DNA of 64,000 bases from Cyanobacteriota bacterium. GTDB taxonomy: Bacteria; Cyanobacteriota; Vampirovibrionia; Vampirovibrionales; Vampirovibrionaceae. The stretch spans positions 167,933 through 231,932 of the forward strand of contig JAIEMW010000004.1 of the NCBI GenBank assembly GCA_019751815.1. Direction: 5' to 3'. A program made the position numbers and the translations under genes. The first letter of the stretch is position 1; each line of letters starts with the position of its first letter. Shown here piece by piece: positions 8,046 to 16,454 of the stretch. Under the pieces are notes generated by a model that worked only from the letters and a program-made list of their open reading frames with translations, had not been told where the DNA came from and did not search any database.

Positions 8046-9160
8046 CTACGACACAAGAAAACCCGTTTTTGGAACAATTTTTTTCAACATTTTGCCCAGA
8101 ACAATTTGAGCGTGTGCGCCGTGGGTTTGAGAACACACGTAATTGGTCTCCACAAATCGCGCAAACTCCGCATCGAACGGTCTACGAGATTGGCAAAGCC
8201 AAATTAGTTTATTACCCACCTGCCGCTGAGGCAGCCGTAAACTATTTACCACCGGTTTTGGTGGTGTTCTCTCTGATTAACCGTCCCTATGTACTGGATT
8301 TAAAACCGGGGAAAAGTGTAATTGAGCAGCTTGTGAAGGCTGGTTTCCCGGTTTATTTAATCGACTGGGGCTCTCCTGGGCCTTCCGATCAATTTTTAAC
8401 CCTGGATGACTATGTTAACCGTACCATGCGTCGTTTCGTGCAGTGGATTCAACGAAAAGACAGTGTAGAGCGTGTATCGATGCTGGGGTACTGTATGGGC
8501 GGCACGATGGCGGGCATCTTTGCGGCACGGTATCCTACCTGGATTGAGAATTTAATTTTAATGGCAGCCCCCTTTGATTTTGGTTCTGGCGACGGGCTGT
8601 TAAACCGTTGGTCTGACGAAAAACACTTTCAGGCGGGACATTTAGTCGCTGCCATGGGCGGTAATATCCCGCCTTGGTTTCTACAATCGTGTTTTACGAT
8701 GTTGAAACCAATGCAAAACACAGTGGATAAGTATGTCAAATACTATGAGAATCAGGATAATCCACAATTTGTGGATGATTTTCTCACTCTAGAATACTGG
8801 CTGAATGATAATATTCCTTTGGTGGGCCCTGTCTATCAACAGTTTGTGGAAGATTGTTTTCAGCACAACCGCCTCATTCAGCAGAAAATGCCCCTTGGCA
8901 ACCAGGTGATCGATTTAACGGCCATTCAATGCCCTGTGCTGTCGTTGGTCGCAGAGCATGATCATCTTGTTCCCCCTTCTTCCAGTAAAGCATTGCACGA
9001 TCATTTGGGGCCTACCCGCTCTGGCAAAGCGGATAATACGGTCATCAGCTTTCCTTCAGGCCACATTGGTCTTTCTGTCAGTGGACGGGCAATGAAAGAG
9101 CTGTGGCCACAAGCGTGTCAATGGCTGCAATCCCGTTCTGAGCAAGCGCGTTCTCAATAA
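8042..9160 (+). CDS. phaC: Poly(3-hydroxyalkanoate) synthase, class III/IV type (PhaC)
   Basis: Polymerises (R)-3-hydroxyacyl-CoA to PHA on the granule surface. It is an alpha/beta hydrolase with the lipase-like box GYCMGG carrying the catalytic Cys at C151, Asp at D307 (EHDHLVPP) and His at H341 (SGHIGLSVSG), spaced as in the Allochromatium vinosum enzyme. The sequence LINRPYVLDL...VYLIDWGSPG is strongly conserved in the family. The 372-residue length is that of class III/IV synthases; class I/II enzymes are about 560-600 residues. The start overlaps the PhaE-like subunit stop. A PhaJ-like hydratase follows 29 bases later. Confidence 0.95.
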   Translation: MTTTQENPFLEQFFSTFCPEQFERVRRGFENTRNWSPQIAQTPHRTVYEIGKAKLVYYPPAAEAAVNYLPPVLVVFSLINRPYVLDLKPGKSVIEQLVKAGFPVYLIDWGSPGPSDQFLTLDDYVNRTMRRFVQWIQRKDSVERVSMLGYCMGGTMAGIFAARYPTWIENLILMAAPFDFGSGDGLLNRWSDEKHFQAGHLVAAMGGNIPPWFLQSCFTMLKPMQNTVDKYVKYYENQDNPQFVDDFLTLEYWLNDNIPLVGPVYQQFVEDCFQHNRLIQQKMPLGNQVIDLTAIQCPVLSLVAEHDHLVPPSSSKALHDHLGPTRSGKADNTVISFPSGHIGLSVSGRAMKELWPQACQWLQSRSEQARSQ

Positions 9161-9189
9161 GAAACATCCTACAGGAGACATCCGTAATA

Positions 9190-9651
9190 ATGAGTCAACC
9201 CAGTCACTCCGGAGCCAGCGGCCTACTCAATCCCCATGCATGCCGTGCGGGGGATGCCGCCCAGATGAGCCTACCGATTACGGAGCAAATGGTACAAATC
9301 TATGCCGCCCTCACGGGGGATACAAACCCCATTCATACGGATCCTGAAACCGGTCGTAAAAGTATGTTTGGCACCAACATTGCACACGGCATGTTGGTTG
9401 GCAGCTTTTTTGGCCCCGTGATTGTAAACCAACTGATTGGACCAGGGGCCATTTACCGCAAGCAAACTCTGGAATTTGAGGCACCTGTGCCCATAGGAGA
9501 AGAAATTACCGCCGTCGTGAGCGTAAAAGAGGTCAAAGCCAGAGAAGATAAGACCGTCTATATTCTGCAGACGGAGTGTTTTCTATCCAGCAATCAGTCA
9601 GGCACGCGGGTCATTTCTGGAGAAGCCGTGATTGTGGTCTTAAAGTCTTAA
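9190..9651 (+). CDS. phaJ: MaoC-like (R)-specific enoyl-CoA hydratase (PhaJ-type)
   Basis: Hydrates trans-2-enoyl-CoA to (R)-3-hydroxyacyl-CoA, feeding PHA synthase from beta-oxidation or fatty acid intermediates. Hot-dog fold, with the hydratase-2 motif YAALTGDTNPIH containing the catalytic pair D44 and H49, then FGTNIAHGMLVGSFF. Length 153 is typical of PhaJ (about 135-160). The Shine-Dalgarno ACAGGAGA lies before the ATG. It is the last gene of phaE-phaC-phaJ. A related role in fatty-acid metabolism cannot be excluded, but adjacency to phaC favours monomer supply. There is no phaA/phaB in the window, so PhaJ may be the main monomer source here. Confidence 0.85.
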   Translation: MSQPSHSGASGLLNPHACRAGDAAQMSLPITEQMVQIYAALTGDTNPIHTDPETGRKSMFGTNIAHGMLVGSFFGPVIVNQLIGPGAIYRKQTLEFEAPVPIGEEITAVVSVKEVKAREDKTVYILQTECFLSSNQSGTRVISGEAVIVVLKS

Positions 9652-9730
9652 AAAGATTGTATTTTTTTCAACAACAGCCGATACAATAGAGTAATCTGCC
9701 TTACTCGCGTTGGAATTGAGGATTTTTTGC

Positions 9731-10405
9731 GTGCACGAACCGCATCATGAGCGCCCTGGATTTGACAATCACCGCGGCGTCTCCACCTACATTCACGAGT
9801 CTTCTATTGTCGAACAGCCTTGTCAAATCGGCGACAATACCCAAATTATGGCCTTTACCCACATTATGGCCCACGCCATCATTGGTCAGTGGTGCCATAT
9901 CGGTCATCATGTCACGATGGCCTCTGGCGTGGTTCTGGGAAACCAGGTCCGCGTCATGAACAATGCCTTGTTAAACAGCGGGGTGATTCTTGAAGACGGG
10001 GTTTACTGCGGACCCAGTACTGTCTTTGCTCCGCCCAACCGAATTCGCGGTTTTCAAAAAAACGTCTCAAAAATTAGCCCTACGCTGATCCGAACCGGGG
10101 CCTCGATTGGCCCGAATACCACCATTGCCTCTGGCATTACGGTCGGTCAATATGCCTTTGTAGAAGCCGGGACTGTTATTGATAGAAATATTCAGGACTT
10201 TGCGCTAGTATACGGTAACCCGCTCCAATTTGGCGGCTGGCGGTGCGAGTGCGGTGAAGCCCTCAGCTTCCCTGAGAAAGATCCCGGTAAACTAAGCACC
10301 TGTGATGCCTGTCACCAGCGCTACCAAATGAAGGCGGTCGGAAAAAACCCAGTGATTCAAAAGCAACACGCCTCCGTCGTCATTCGAAAGCAAGCCTTCT
10401 CGTGA
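9731..10405 (+). CDS. Left-handed beta-helix N-acyltransferase (WbpD/WlbB-like)
   Basis: Transfers an acetyl or other acyl group to the amino group of a nucleotide-linked amino sugar. The core is a hexapeptide-repeat beta-helix (IGDNTQIMAFTHIM, IGQWCHIGHHV, GNQVRVMNNALLNSGV, EDGVYCGPSTVFAPPN, IGPNTTIASGITVG). The end of the core, VYGNPLQFGGW, and the short C-terminal zinc-ribbon-like extension (CEC...CDAC) match the WbpD/WlbB subgroup. I chose the GTG at 9731, with TGAGGA (9718-9723) 7 bases before it; the frame is open back to a TTG at 9710. It overlaps the next gene (GTGA), so the product probably works with that aminotransferase. Confidence 0.8.
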   Translation: MHEPHHERPGFDNHRGVSTYIHESSIVEQPCQIGDNTQIMAFTHIMAHAIIGQWCHIGHHVTMASGVVLGNQVRVMNNALLNSGVILEDGVYCGPSTVFAPPNRIRGFQKNVSKISPTLIRTGASIGPNTTIASGITVGQYAFVEAGTVIDRNIQDFALVYGNPLQFGGWRCECGEALSFPEKDPGKLSTCDACHQRYQMKAVGKNPVIQKQHASVVIRKQAFS

Positions 10406-11565
10406 TCCCGATTCTAGATCTCACCCGACAATACAACAACCTCCAAGCCCAGATAGAGCCCGCCGTGCTCTCTGCGATGGCCTCTGGGCAGTATATTTTG
10501 GGGCCCTACGTCCAGGCGTTCGAGGAAAAAATTGCGACCTATCTCGGTGCCAAACATGCCATTGGTTGCGCCAACGGCAGTGACGCCCTCTATCTGGCGC
10601 TTCGGGCACTCAAGGTTGGCCCTGGGGATGAAGTAATTACAACGGCATTTAGCTATGTGGCCACATCCGAAAGCATTGTCAGAGCCGGTGCTACCCCCGT
10701 TTTTGTGGATATCGACCCGCTCACCTTTAATTTAGACCCGAACCGTATCGCCGAAAAAATCACCCCAAAGACCAAGGCTATCATGCCGGTTCATCTTTAC
10801 GGGCACGCGGCAGAGATGACTGCGATCAAGACTCTGGCTGAACAGCATGGGTTGTTTATCGTGGAAGATGCCGCGCAAGCAATTGGCTCACATTATCAAA
10901 CCCAAAAGGTGGGTACCATAGGTGATATTGGCTGCTTTAGCTTTTTTCCTACCAAGAACCTTGGTGCTTTTGGGGATGGGGGCTTACTTACCACCAATGA
11001 TGACTCCCTGGCTGAACGCCTCAGAATGCTTCGGGTTCATGGGAGCCGAAGACGCTATTATCACGATGAACTTGGGATTAATAGCCGACTGGATGCCTTG
11101 CAAGCCGTTATTTTAAGTATCAAGCTAGATCATCTCAATGCCTGGACCGCCCGCCGCAGAGAGATTGCTGATTTCTACACCAACGCATTTTCACCGTTGG
11201 CAGAGAGGATTGAAACACCCCAAATAGCCAGTTATACTGACCACGTATTTCACCAATACACCTTAACCTGCCGAGCCCACAGTCCTGAATACCGAGACAC
11301 ACTGGCTCAGCGCTTACAAGCAGCTGGCGTGCAAAGTATGATTTACTATCCACTGCCCCTATACCGGCAAGAGACACACGCCAACTTATCTCCCAATTTA
11401 GCCAAAGCCAGTGAGGAATATCCCGTCACAGAGAGACTGTGTCATCAAGTACTCTCACTGCCCATGTTCCCAGAAATCACTGAAGAAGAATTGACTCAAG
11501 TCGCCCGTGCTGTCACAGAGACGGTAAAAACTCTGGCAGACACCCAATTAATTGCCAGCTGCTAG
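10402..11565 (+). CDS. DegT/DnrJ/EryC1/StrS sugar aminotransferase (WbpE/WlbC-like)
   Basis: PLP enzyme that aminates a keto sugar nucleotide. All family landmarks are visible: LDLTRQYNNL at the start, ANGSDALYLALRAL, VEDAAQAIGSHY with the PLP-binding Asp, and FFPTKNLGAFGDGG with the internal-aldimine lysine K185. The GTG start overlaps the acyltransferase stop by 4 bases. The pair corresponds to the amination and N-acylation steps in making 2,3-diacetamido-type uronic acids for surface glycan or flagellin glycosylation; the oxidoreductase step is not in this window. A 14-bp imperfect tandem duplication spans its stop codon and continues into the stop codon of the convergent gene. Confidence 0.9.
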   Translation: MIPILDLTRQYNNLQAQIEPAVLSAMASGQYILGPYVQAFEEKIATYLGAKHAIGCANGSDALYLALRALKVGPGDEVITTAFSYVATSESIVRAGATPVFVDIDPLTFNLDPNRIAEKITPKTKAIMPVHLYGHAAEMTAIKTLAEQHGLFIVEDAAQAIGSHYQTQKVGTIGDIGCFSFFPTKNLGAFGDGGLLTTNDDSLAERLRMLRVHGSRRRYYHDELGINSRLDALQAVILSIKLDHLNAWTARRREIADFYTNAFSPLAERIETPQIASYTDHVFHQYTLTCRAHSPEYRDTLAQRLQAAGVQSMIYYPLPLYRQETHANLSPNLAKASEEYPVTERLCHQVLSLPMFPEITEEELTQVARAVTETVKTLADTQLIASC

Positions 11566-11579
11566 TTGCCAGTTGCTAA
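11552..11579. repeat. 14-bp tandem duplication carrying two convergent stop codons
   Basis: TTGCCAGCTGCTAG (11552-11565) is followed immediately by TTGCCAGTTGCTAA (11566-11579), 12 of 14 identical. The first copy ends with the TAG of the plus-strand aminotransferase; the second holds the minus-strand TAG (11578-11576) of the P-loop/HEAT gene. Confidence 0.85.
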
Positions 11580-14368
11580 ATTCGAGCGGATCGTCTGGAT
11601 TCGCTCACAGTGCCCGCCTCTTGAACTGAAAGCTCTTGCTTTAGGACGGCTTGTCGGGCGCGAATTTTAGTGATGGCCTGCCGAATGGTCATCAGGATAA
11701 TCTCTTGTTGGGCCTGAGTCTCCAAACGTCTGAGCAGGGCAAGCGCTTCAACACTGATGGCCATTTGTCCCAGACTCCGGGCACACATCCATAACAAGGC
11801 TGGCGCTTCGGTTTCCAAATCTTCTTCGCGCTTGTGGATAAAAGAGAGCAACACATTTTCGGCTTCAGGACTCACACGACGGCCCATGGCCCGAACGAGC
11901 AAGAGCGACATCTCCTCTTCTGAGGCGACCACACTGTGCTCTAAGGCCTCCATCAAGATATTCTGTGCCACAGAATGCTCCAGCTTTGCCAGGCGCTCAG
12001 CAACGGTCATTCGCACTTCTATCTCGGGGTCTTCAAACAAAACACGACGAAGTAGCTCAAGACTATCGGCGGTACCCAGCAAAACACAGCCTGTAACTGC
12101 TTCTTTTCGCACAGCAGGATCGGCATCATTCAGCGCCAGGTGAATGGCGCGTTTGGCATCAGCAGAAAGAATCTGGGATACCCCCTGGGAATTGTCGTGC
12201 GATGAGGCATTGTCTTGTGAATTCTGGATGTTGGCTTTAAGCTTGCTGCGCGTGCTTTCCAAGAGTGATACCAGGCCCTGAATCGACATTAAGCGAACGG
12301 GAGTATGGGCATCCACGAGGCCCTTCAGGAAAATAGCCTCTATGGGGTAACTCCAACGGTAACGCGAAATGGTGGCGTAAACTTCTGCCCGCACCACCTC
12401 AGACTCATCATCCAGAGAGGCACACAGTGCATTAAAAATACGGTCGTGGCTGGCAGAATGATAGATTCGCTCGGAGAGAACCATTAAATTACGGGCTGCA
12501 TACTCCCTCACCATCGGGTTTTCGTCATGAGTCAGTGCTTCAATGGCTTCATTCAGAGCCGCTTGAGACTCTAACAGCGCCAAGTTATTCAACGCATTCA
12601 CCCGAACAATCGGCGCCTCGTCGTGTACGTGCTGTAAAAAGGTCTCTTCCAGAAAGGCCAGCATATCGTGATTGCCGAGGGCTTCACACAACGCCAGGAC
12701 TTCTTTTGTTTTCTCACGGTCAAGTTCTCCCGATTTAATCGAGAGCGGGATCACCCGCTTCAGATAGGTCAGCTTGTCTTGGGTCGGGATGTCTGATTCA
12801 ACTGGGGCCGCAGCTTTGCGCTGTAAAAACCGATAAACAGGCAAGCTCTCAATTTGGTAGTAGGGGATACTAACGGCCTGAGCTCGGCTACCAGAACTGG
12901 TGTGTTCTGATGGTGGTGCCTCAGAAAGTTCTCCCAGAAACCCGTGATAAAACAGGGCATTCAGCATTTGGCACAAGAGCCATTCATCGCTTTTACTCGG
13001 ACCTTCGGCTGTTTTCAGCACCTTGGACACCACTTCTTGCAGTGTGAAAGGACGCTCTCCGTAGTCTCTGACCAACACACTCAACAGCCGGTTCAACAAA
13101 CTCTCATTATGGAGAAACTGCAATTGAATCCGCGTCAAAGAGGACTCAAAGAGATCCATCGTAATATCTTCCAGCTGGAGTTGTTGGTAAAATGCCCAAT
13201 CAATCCGTGTGACACTATTGGCTTGAGCTCTTTCCAGCAAAAATTTCTGTAGCTTAAGCATCCAATAGGGATTAGAGTGTGCCACTTCTATAATTGCCTG
13301 ATAAACAGGAGTATCTACTTCAATACCAGCCTGTTCAAAAGGCTGATTGAGCAGTTGCAGACGTCCCTCTGGAGATAATCCGGACAATAAAATAATTTGA
13401 GAGAATTCACCAAACAATTCTCGACCCAGACTATAGCTTTGACCCTGAGACTCACAGGAAAGTACCATCATGCAAGGATAATCCTGATCGGCTGTCTGCT
13501 GACATTCCGAAAACCAGGCTGTCACAAATTGCTTCAATCCCTCACGTTGCACTTCGGGAAGATTCAAAGTCGCTTGCCAATTATCAAACAGCAGAATAAA
13601 GGCGCTCTGTGTGCCCAGCAGTTGCTCACTCAAAACAACAAACAGGTGATTCAACCACTGAGCCATTTCTATGGGGCTGAAATCCAAACCAGTCGTTTCT
13701 TTTACGACAGGGCGTTGCAAAGTTTGCTTTTCACTCTCCCAGTGGGTCTTGACTTGATTGGCATACACCGCCACATCCGCAAGCGGGGTGTCTATTGGCG
13801 TCTCCAGCATAATGGCCACGTTCAACCAAGGATTGGCAATCATATAGGCCATTTCTTCAATTTGTTCTTGAACCGAGAGTTTTAGCTTCTTTGACGGCGG
13901 TACTGCACTTCGCAAGGCTTTCACCAGGTTCTCATGTTGTATCGCAGTTTTTCCACCAATACTTTCTTGTATTTTTACCAACGAAATCGCCCGTCGCAAG
14001 TCCGCATGTTGCCATTGGAAGCCCAGCGTATGGGTTATTTCATTGATATTTGCAAGCGTTTCGTCCAAAATACTTTGTCCTAGGTGTTGCAGGGCGGCAA
14101 CAATATCCAAGAACAGTGTTTGGGGGGTTGATAACCTGATATGCCTAAGGTCCAGAACACGGGTATTGGGTTCTTTCCTCAGTCCGCGACAGAACGCTTC
14201 AATCAGAGAGGTTTTTCCGATACCTGGTTCACCGGAAATAAGCACCGTTTGGGCTTGGCCTTGTTTTGCTTGATCCAAACAGTGTTGCAGGGTTTTTAGC
14301 TCTAAAACCCTGTCTAGATATAGGTTTGATTCTGAAAAAACGGTTTCTGGCCGACTGGTCACACTCAC
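11576..14368 (-). CDS. Large P-loop ATPase with C-terminal HEAT repeats (STAND-like architecture)
   Basis: 930 residues. The N-terminal AAA_16-like domain has Walker A GEPGIGKT (46-53) and a likely Walker B (SAFILLFDNW, around residue 256). A helical middle region follows (about 380-560). Residues about 560-900 form a chain of HEAT repeats (DEAPIVRVNALNNLALLES, DENPMVREYAARNLMVLS, DADPAVRKEAVTGCVLLG, DPEIEVRMTVAERLAKLE). An NTPase with a repeat platform is the plan of STAND-type signalling switches, but I see no effector domain (kinase, TIR, nuclease, HTH). The start is GTG at 14368 with GGAG 10 bases before it. It may be a scaffold, regulator or defence-type switch; function unknown. Confidence 0.8.
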   Translation of the reverse strand: MSVTSRPETVFSESNLYLDRVLELKTLQHCLDQAKQGQAQTVLISGEPGIGKTSLIEAFCRGLRKEPNTRVLDLRHIRLSTPQTLFLDIVAALQHLGQSILDETLANINEITHTLGFQWQHADLRRAISLVKIQESIGGKTAIQHENLVKALRSAVPPSKKLKLSVQEQIEEMAYMIANPWLNVAIMLETPIDTPLADVAVYANQVKTHWESEKQTLQRPVVKETTGLDFSPIEMAQWLNHLFVVLSEQLLGTQSAFILLFDNWQATLNLPEVQREGLKQFVTAWFSECQQTADQDYPCMMVLSCESQGQSYSLGRELFGEFSQIILLSGLSPEGRLQLLNQPFEQAGIEVDTPVYQAIIEVAHSNPYWMLKLQKFLLERAQANSVTRIDWAFYQQLQLEDITMDLFESSLTRIQLQFLHNESLLNRLLSVLVRDYGERPFTLQEVVSKVLKTAEGPSKSDEWLLCQMLNALFYHGFLGELSEAPPSEHTSSGSRAQAVSIPYYQIESLPVYRFLQRKAAAPVESDIPTQDKLTYLKRVIPLSIKSGELDREKTKEVLALCEALGNHDMLAFLEETFLQHVHDEAPIVRVNALNNLALLESQAALNEAIEALTHDENPMVREYAARNLMVLSERIYHSASHDRIFNALCASLDDESEVVRAEVYATISRYRWSYPIEAIFLKGLVDAHTPVRLMSIQGLVSLLESTRSKLKANIQNSQDNASSHDNSQGVSQILSADAKRAIHLALNDADPAVRKEAVTGCVLLGTADSLELLRRVLFEDPEIEVRMTVAERLAKLEHSVAQNILMEALEHSVVASEEEMSLLLVRAMGRRVSPEAENVLLSFIHKREEDLETEAPALLWMCARSLGQMAISVEALALLRRLETQAQQEIILMTIRQAITKIRARQAVLKQELSVQEAGTVSESRRSARI

Positions 14369-14384
14369 AAAAGACGATCTCCGA

Positions 14385-14412
14385 TTGGAACTGCGCTCCG
14401 GTATTATATAAT
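14385..14412 (+). promoter_or_regulatory. Promoter of the peroxiredoxin-like gene
   Basis: TTGGAA (14385-14390), a 16-base spacer, then TATAAT (14407-14412). The -10 lies within the self-complementary ATTATATAAT (14403-14412), so it can also be read on the opposite strand toward the P-loop/HEAT gene, though no good -35 is seen there. Confidence 0.6.
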
Positions 14413-14457
14413 AAAGACCCTATCAGGCCGATTATCTGAGAAAGTTGTCACATCACT

Positions 14458-15156
14458 ATGACCGATGAGCAAGAATCCTCCATTGCTGATCCCTCTGAGG
14501 ACTCATCCACTCTGAACGCTGCTTCACTCAGCGCTCCTGTCCGGGTGGTCATTGTCCTGGCAGCCAGTGCTCTCACGGCTGTGATGCTTTGGTTTCTTTT
14601 TATCACACCAAAGGCCCATGGAGAGGTGCATGCAGGCTCACCTCAAAATCTAAAAATGCCTTCTTTGGTCACCCTGAGTGAGGCCTATACGTTTCTCACC
14701 CCGGTGCCCGTTGGGCAAAAAGCCCCGGTTTTCAGCGAACGAGACGGTAACGGGAAAGCAGTCCACCTGAATGATTTTCGAGGGAAGAAAAACGTGGTCC
14801 TCATTTTCTATCAGGGTAGCTTTTGCCACGTTTGCGGCAAGCAGTTGGAAAGTTTTCAAACCCTGCTAGATAGCTTTAGCAAACACAACACCGAGGTGAT
14901 TGGTATCAGCGCTGATGACGATCTACACACCCAAGAAACCATTGGAGAGCACGGCATCACGTTTTCGCTTATTCCAGATCCTCAGAAAGCTCTTATCAAG
15001 CTATACGGCGTCCCCAATATGGCAAAAAACGGTCTGGCCTGGCCCTCACTTTTTATTGTGGATAAGCGTGGGGTAATTACCACCAGCTATGCCACCAAAG
15101 ACAGCCACCGACTGTCTGGGGCAGAGACGCTCAGTCTGATACAAAAACTAAAATAA
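14458..15156 (+). CDS. Membrane-anchored peroxiredoxin-like / thiol-redox protein
   Basis: AhpC/TSA thioredoxin-fold protein with the catalytic region FYQGSFCHVCGKQLE, giving a CxxC-type pair C123 and C126. This pattern is typical of peroxiredoxin-like and thiol-disulfide families rather than 2-Cys AhpC. A charged cytoplasmic N-terminus is followed by one membrane helix (about 29-50, VVIVLAASALTAVMLWFLF), placing the redox domain on the outer side of the inner membrane. The later landmarks VIGISADD, IPDPQKALIKLYGV and SLFIVDKRGVI fit the fold. It has its own promoter, and its start is divergent from the P-loop/HEAT gene. Likely role: peroxide removal or maintenance of thiols in exported proteins. 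Confidence 0.8.
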   Translation: MTDEQESSIADPSEDSSTLNAASLSAPVRVVIVLAASALTAVMLWFLFITPKAHGEVHAGSPQNLKMPSLVTLSEAYTFLTPVPVGQKAPVFSERDGNGKAVHLNDFRGKKNVVLIFYQGSFCHVCGKQLESFQTLLDSFSKHNTEVIGISADDDLHTQETIGEHGITFSLIPDPQKALIKLYGVPNMAKNGLAWPSLFIVDKRGVITTSYATKDSHRLSGAETLSLIQKLK

Positions 15157-15172
15157 GCCTCAAAGCCAAACC

Positions 15173-15781
15173 TTAAAAGCCGACTATTTGAGCCAAGGGA
15201 TCATCGTCCATCGGGACCTCTGCTTCCAGCTCATCCCAAACGGAAGTTTCACTCAAGGCAGAGCCAGTACCGGCAGATCCCGCAGTACCCGACCCAGTTG
15301 GGGGTTGAGATTGAGACCCTACCCCTTGAAGCCCAGTGGCTATCTGAGGCTGCTGAACGGACACGCCTCCAGGCGGTGAATGTGAGGGCTGATTTTGGAT
15401 ATTGGTCTGCCAAGCAGTACTGGCAAAAACAAGTAACAGTACCCCAGCCGCAATTGTAGAACGAGCGGCAGGACTGGAAAACAGCTGCCATAAGGATTTT
15501 GAATTCTGTATTGGTCGTGCTTCTTGGTGCAAACGGGCTTCTAACTGCGCTGTAAAATTCTCAGGAAGAGGTCTAGGCTCTGGCAGCGATTGAACCGCAG
15601 AGACCACGGCCTGATGAAAGGCCTGCTGCTCCTGCCAGTTGTGCTGGCAGGTATGGCAATCAGCCAGATGGGCCTGCAGTGACTCAGGAAGGATAGTAGA
15701 ATCGATACTTTTATCTAGCAAATATTCTTCTAGTAAGTATCCTTCTAGCAAATCGCTCAATTGAGCGCATGAGAGCGTCAT
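15173..15781 (-). CDS. Zinc-binding anti-sigma factor (ZAS type), membrane-anchored
   Basis: Holds the neighbouring ECF sigma factor inactive at the membrane until a signal arrives. With the ATG at 15781 (AGGAG 8 bases before it; 1-base overlap TAATG with the sigma gene) the cytoplasmic domain shows the ZAS motif H38-x3-C42-x2-C45 (HLADCHTC). One membrane helix follows at about 105-125 (TIAAGVLLLVFASTAW), then a Gly/Ser/Gln-rich periplasmic tail. The frame is open to an ATG at 15799, but the spacing favours 15781. The N-terminus contains a threefold 15-bp in-frame repeat giving LLEGY-LLEEY-LLDKS. Confidence 0.85.
   Translation of the reverse strand: MTLSCAQLSDLLEGYLLEEYLLDKSIDSTILPESLQAHLADCHTCQHNWQEQQAFHQAVVSAVQSLPEPRPLPENFTAQLEARLHQEARPIQNSKSLWQLFSSPAARSTIAAGVLLLVFASTAWQTNIQNQPSHSPPGGVSVQQPQIATGLQGVGSQSQPPTGSGTAGSAGTGSALSETSVWDELEAEVPMDDDPLAQIVGF
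15713..15757. repeat. Three in-frame 15-bp tandem repeats in the anti-sigma gene
   Basis: Units at 15713-15727, 15728-15742 and 15743-15757 share the core TCTAG(C/T)AA(A/G)T. On the coding strand they encode the successive pentapeptides LLDKS, LLEEY and LLEGY read from the other end. Confidence 0.8.
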
Positions 15782-16410
15782 TATATGTTCTCCTGGCATT
15801 CAAGGGATAAAGAAATCAGTCCCGCTTTATTAACAGACTTTTTTAAGGCTTCACGTGCCCGTTTCAGCCAAGTTCTCACTGTGTTTAAGGGGACTTTCAA
15901 GCTTTCTGCCATTTCCTCATAGCTAAAATCCTCGTTATACCGCAGGAGTAAGACACTTCGGTATTTAGGGTCAAGCTGGCTCAGAGCTTGCTGAATAACC
16001 TCAATGGTTTCTTGGTTTTGCATTTTTTGGTCCACTGTACTGGCATGATCCTCTTGTATCAAGGAAACGGGCTCTTTCCAGGTGGGTTCTTCTTGCAATG
16101 CAGAGAGCGAAACGGTCGGGCGTTGCTTTCGCAGAGCTGAAAGGGTGATGTTGGTGGCAATGCGAAAGAGCCAGGGCTTAAACGTCCGGTGTTCATCAAA
16201 CAAATCCAGTTTTCGGTAACACTGGAGAAACACATCTTGGGTCAGTTCAGCGGCCCAGGATTCTTCTCGGCAGAGCCTGTAAATGTAGTGATAAACCGGT
16301 GTTTGATAACGGGTGAGCAACTGACGAAAGGCCCCTGAGGCTTTACCAGGGTGATGACGAATTTGCTGGATTAAGTCACCATCAGTGAGTTCAAGCAAGG
16401 TCAAAGACAT
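15781..16410 (-). CDS. ECF-family RNA polymerase sigma factor
   Basis: 209-residue group IV sigma factor. Region 2 is visible as YQTPVYHYIYRLCREES...AAELTQDVFLQCYRKL...PWLFRIATNI; region 4 as LDPKYRSVLLLRYNEDFSYEEMAESL followed by the helix-turn-helix VPLNTVRTWLKRAREAL. Regions 1.1 and 3 are absent, as expected. It is the middle gene of a three-gene operon: Spy/CpxP-like periplasmic protein, sigma factor, anti-sigma factor. An ECF-type promoter (TGAAAC-N17-CGTA) lies in front of the operon, which suggests autoregulation. Confidence 0.93.
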   Translation of the reverse strand: MSLTLLELTDGDLIQQIRHHPGKASGAFRQLLTRYQTPVYHYIYRLCREESWAAELTQDVFLQCYRKLDLFDEHRTFKPWLFRIATNITLSALRKQRPTVSLSALQEEPTWKEPVSLIQEDHASTVDQKMQNQETIEVIQQALSQLDPKYRSVLLLRYNEDFSYEEMAESLKVPLNTVRTWLKRAREALKKSVNKAGLISLSLECQENI

Positions 16411-16454
16411 TTGTCAGTTGCTCCGCTGAAAGGGATTGAAATTCGGGTTCGATA

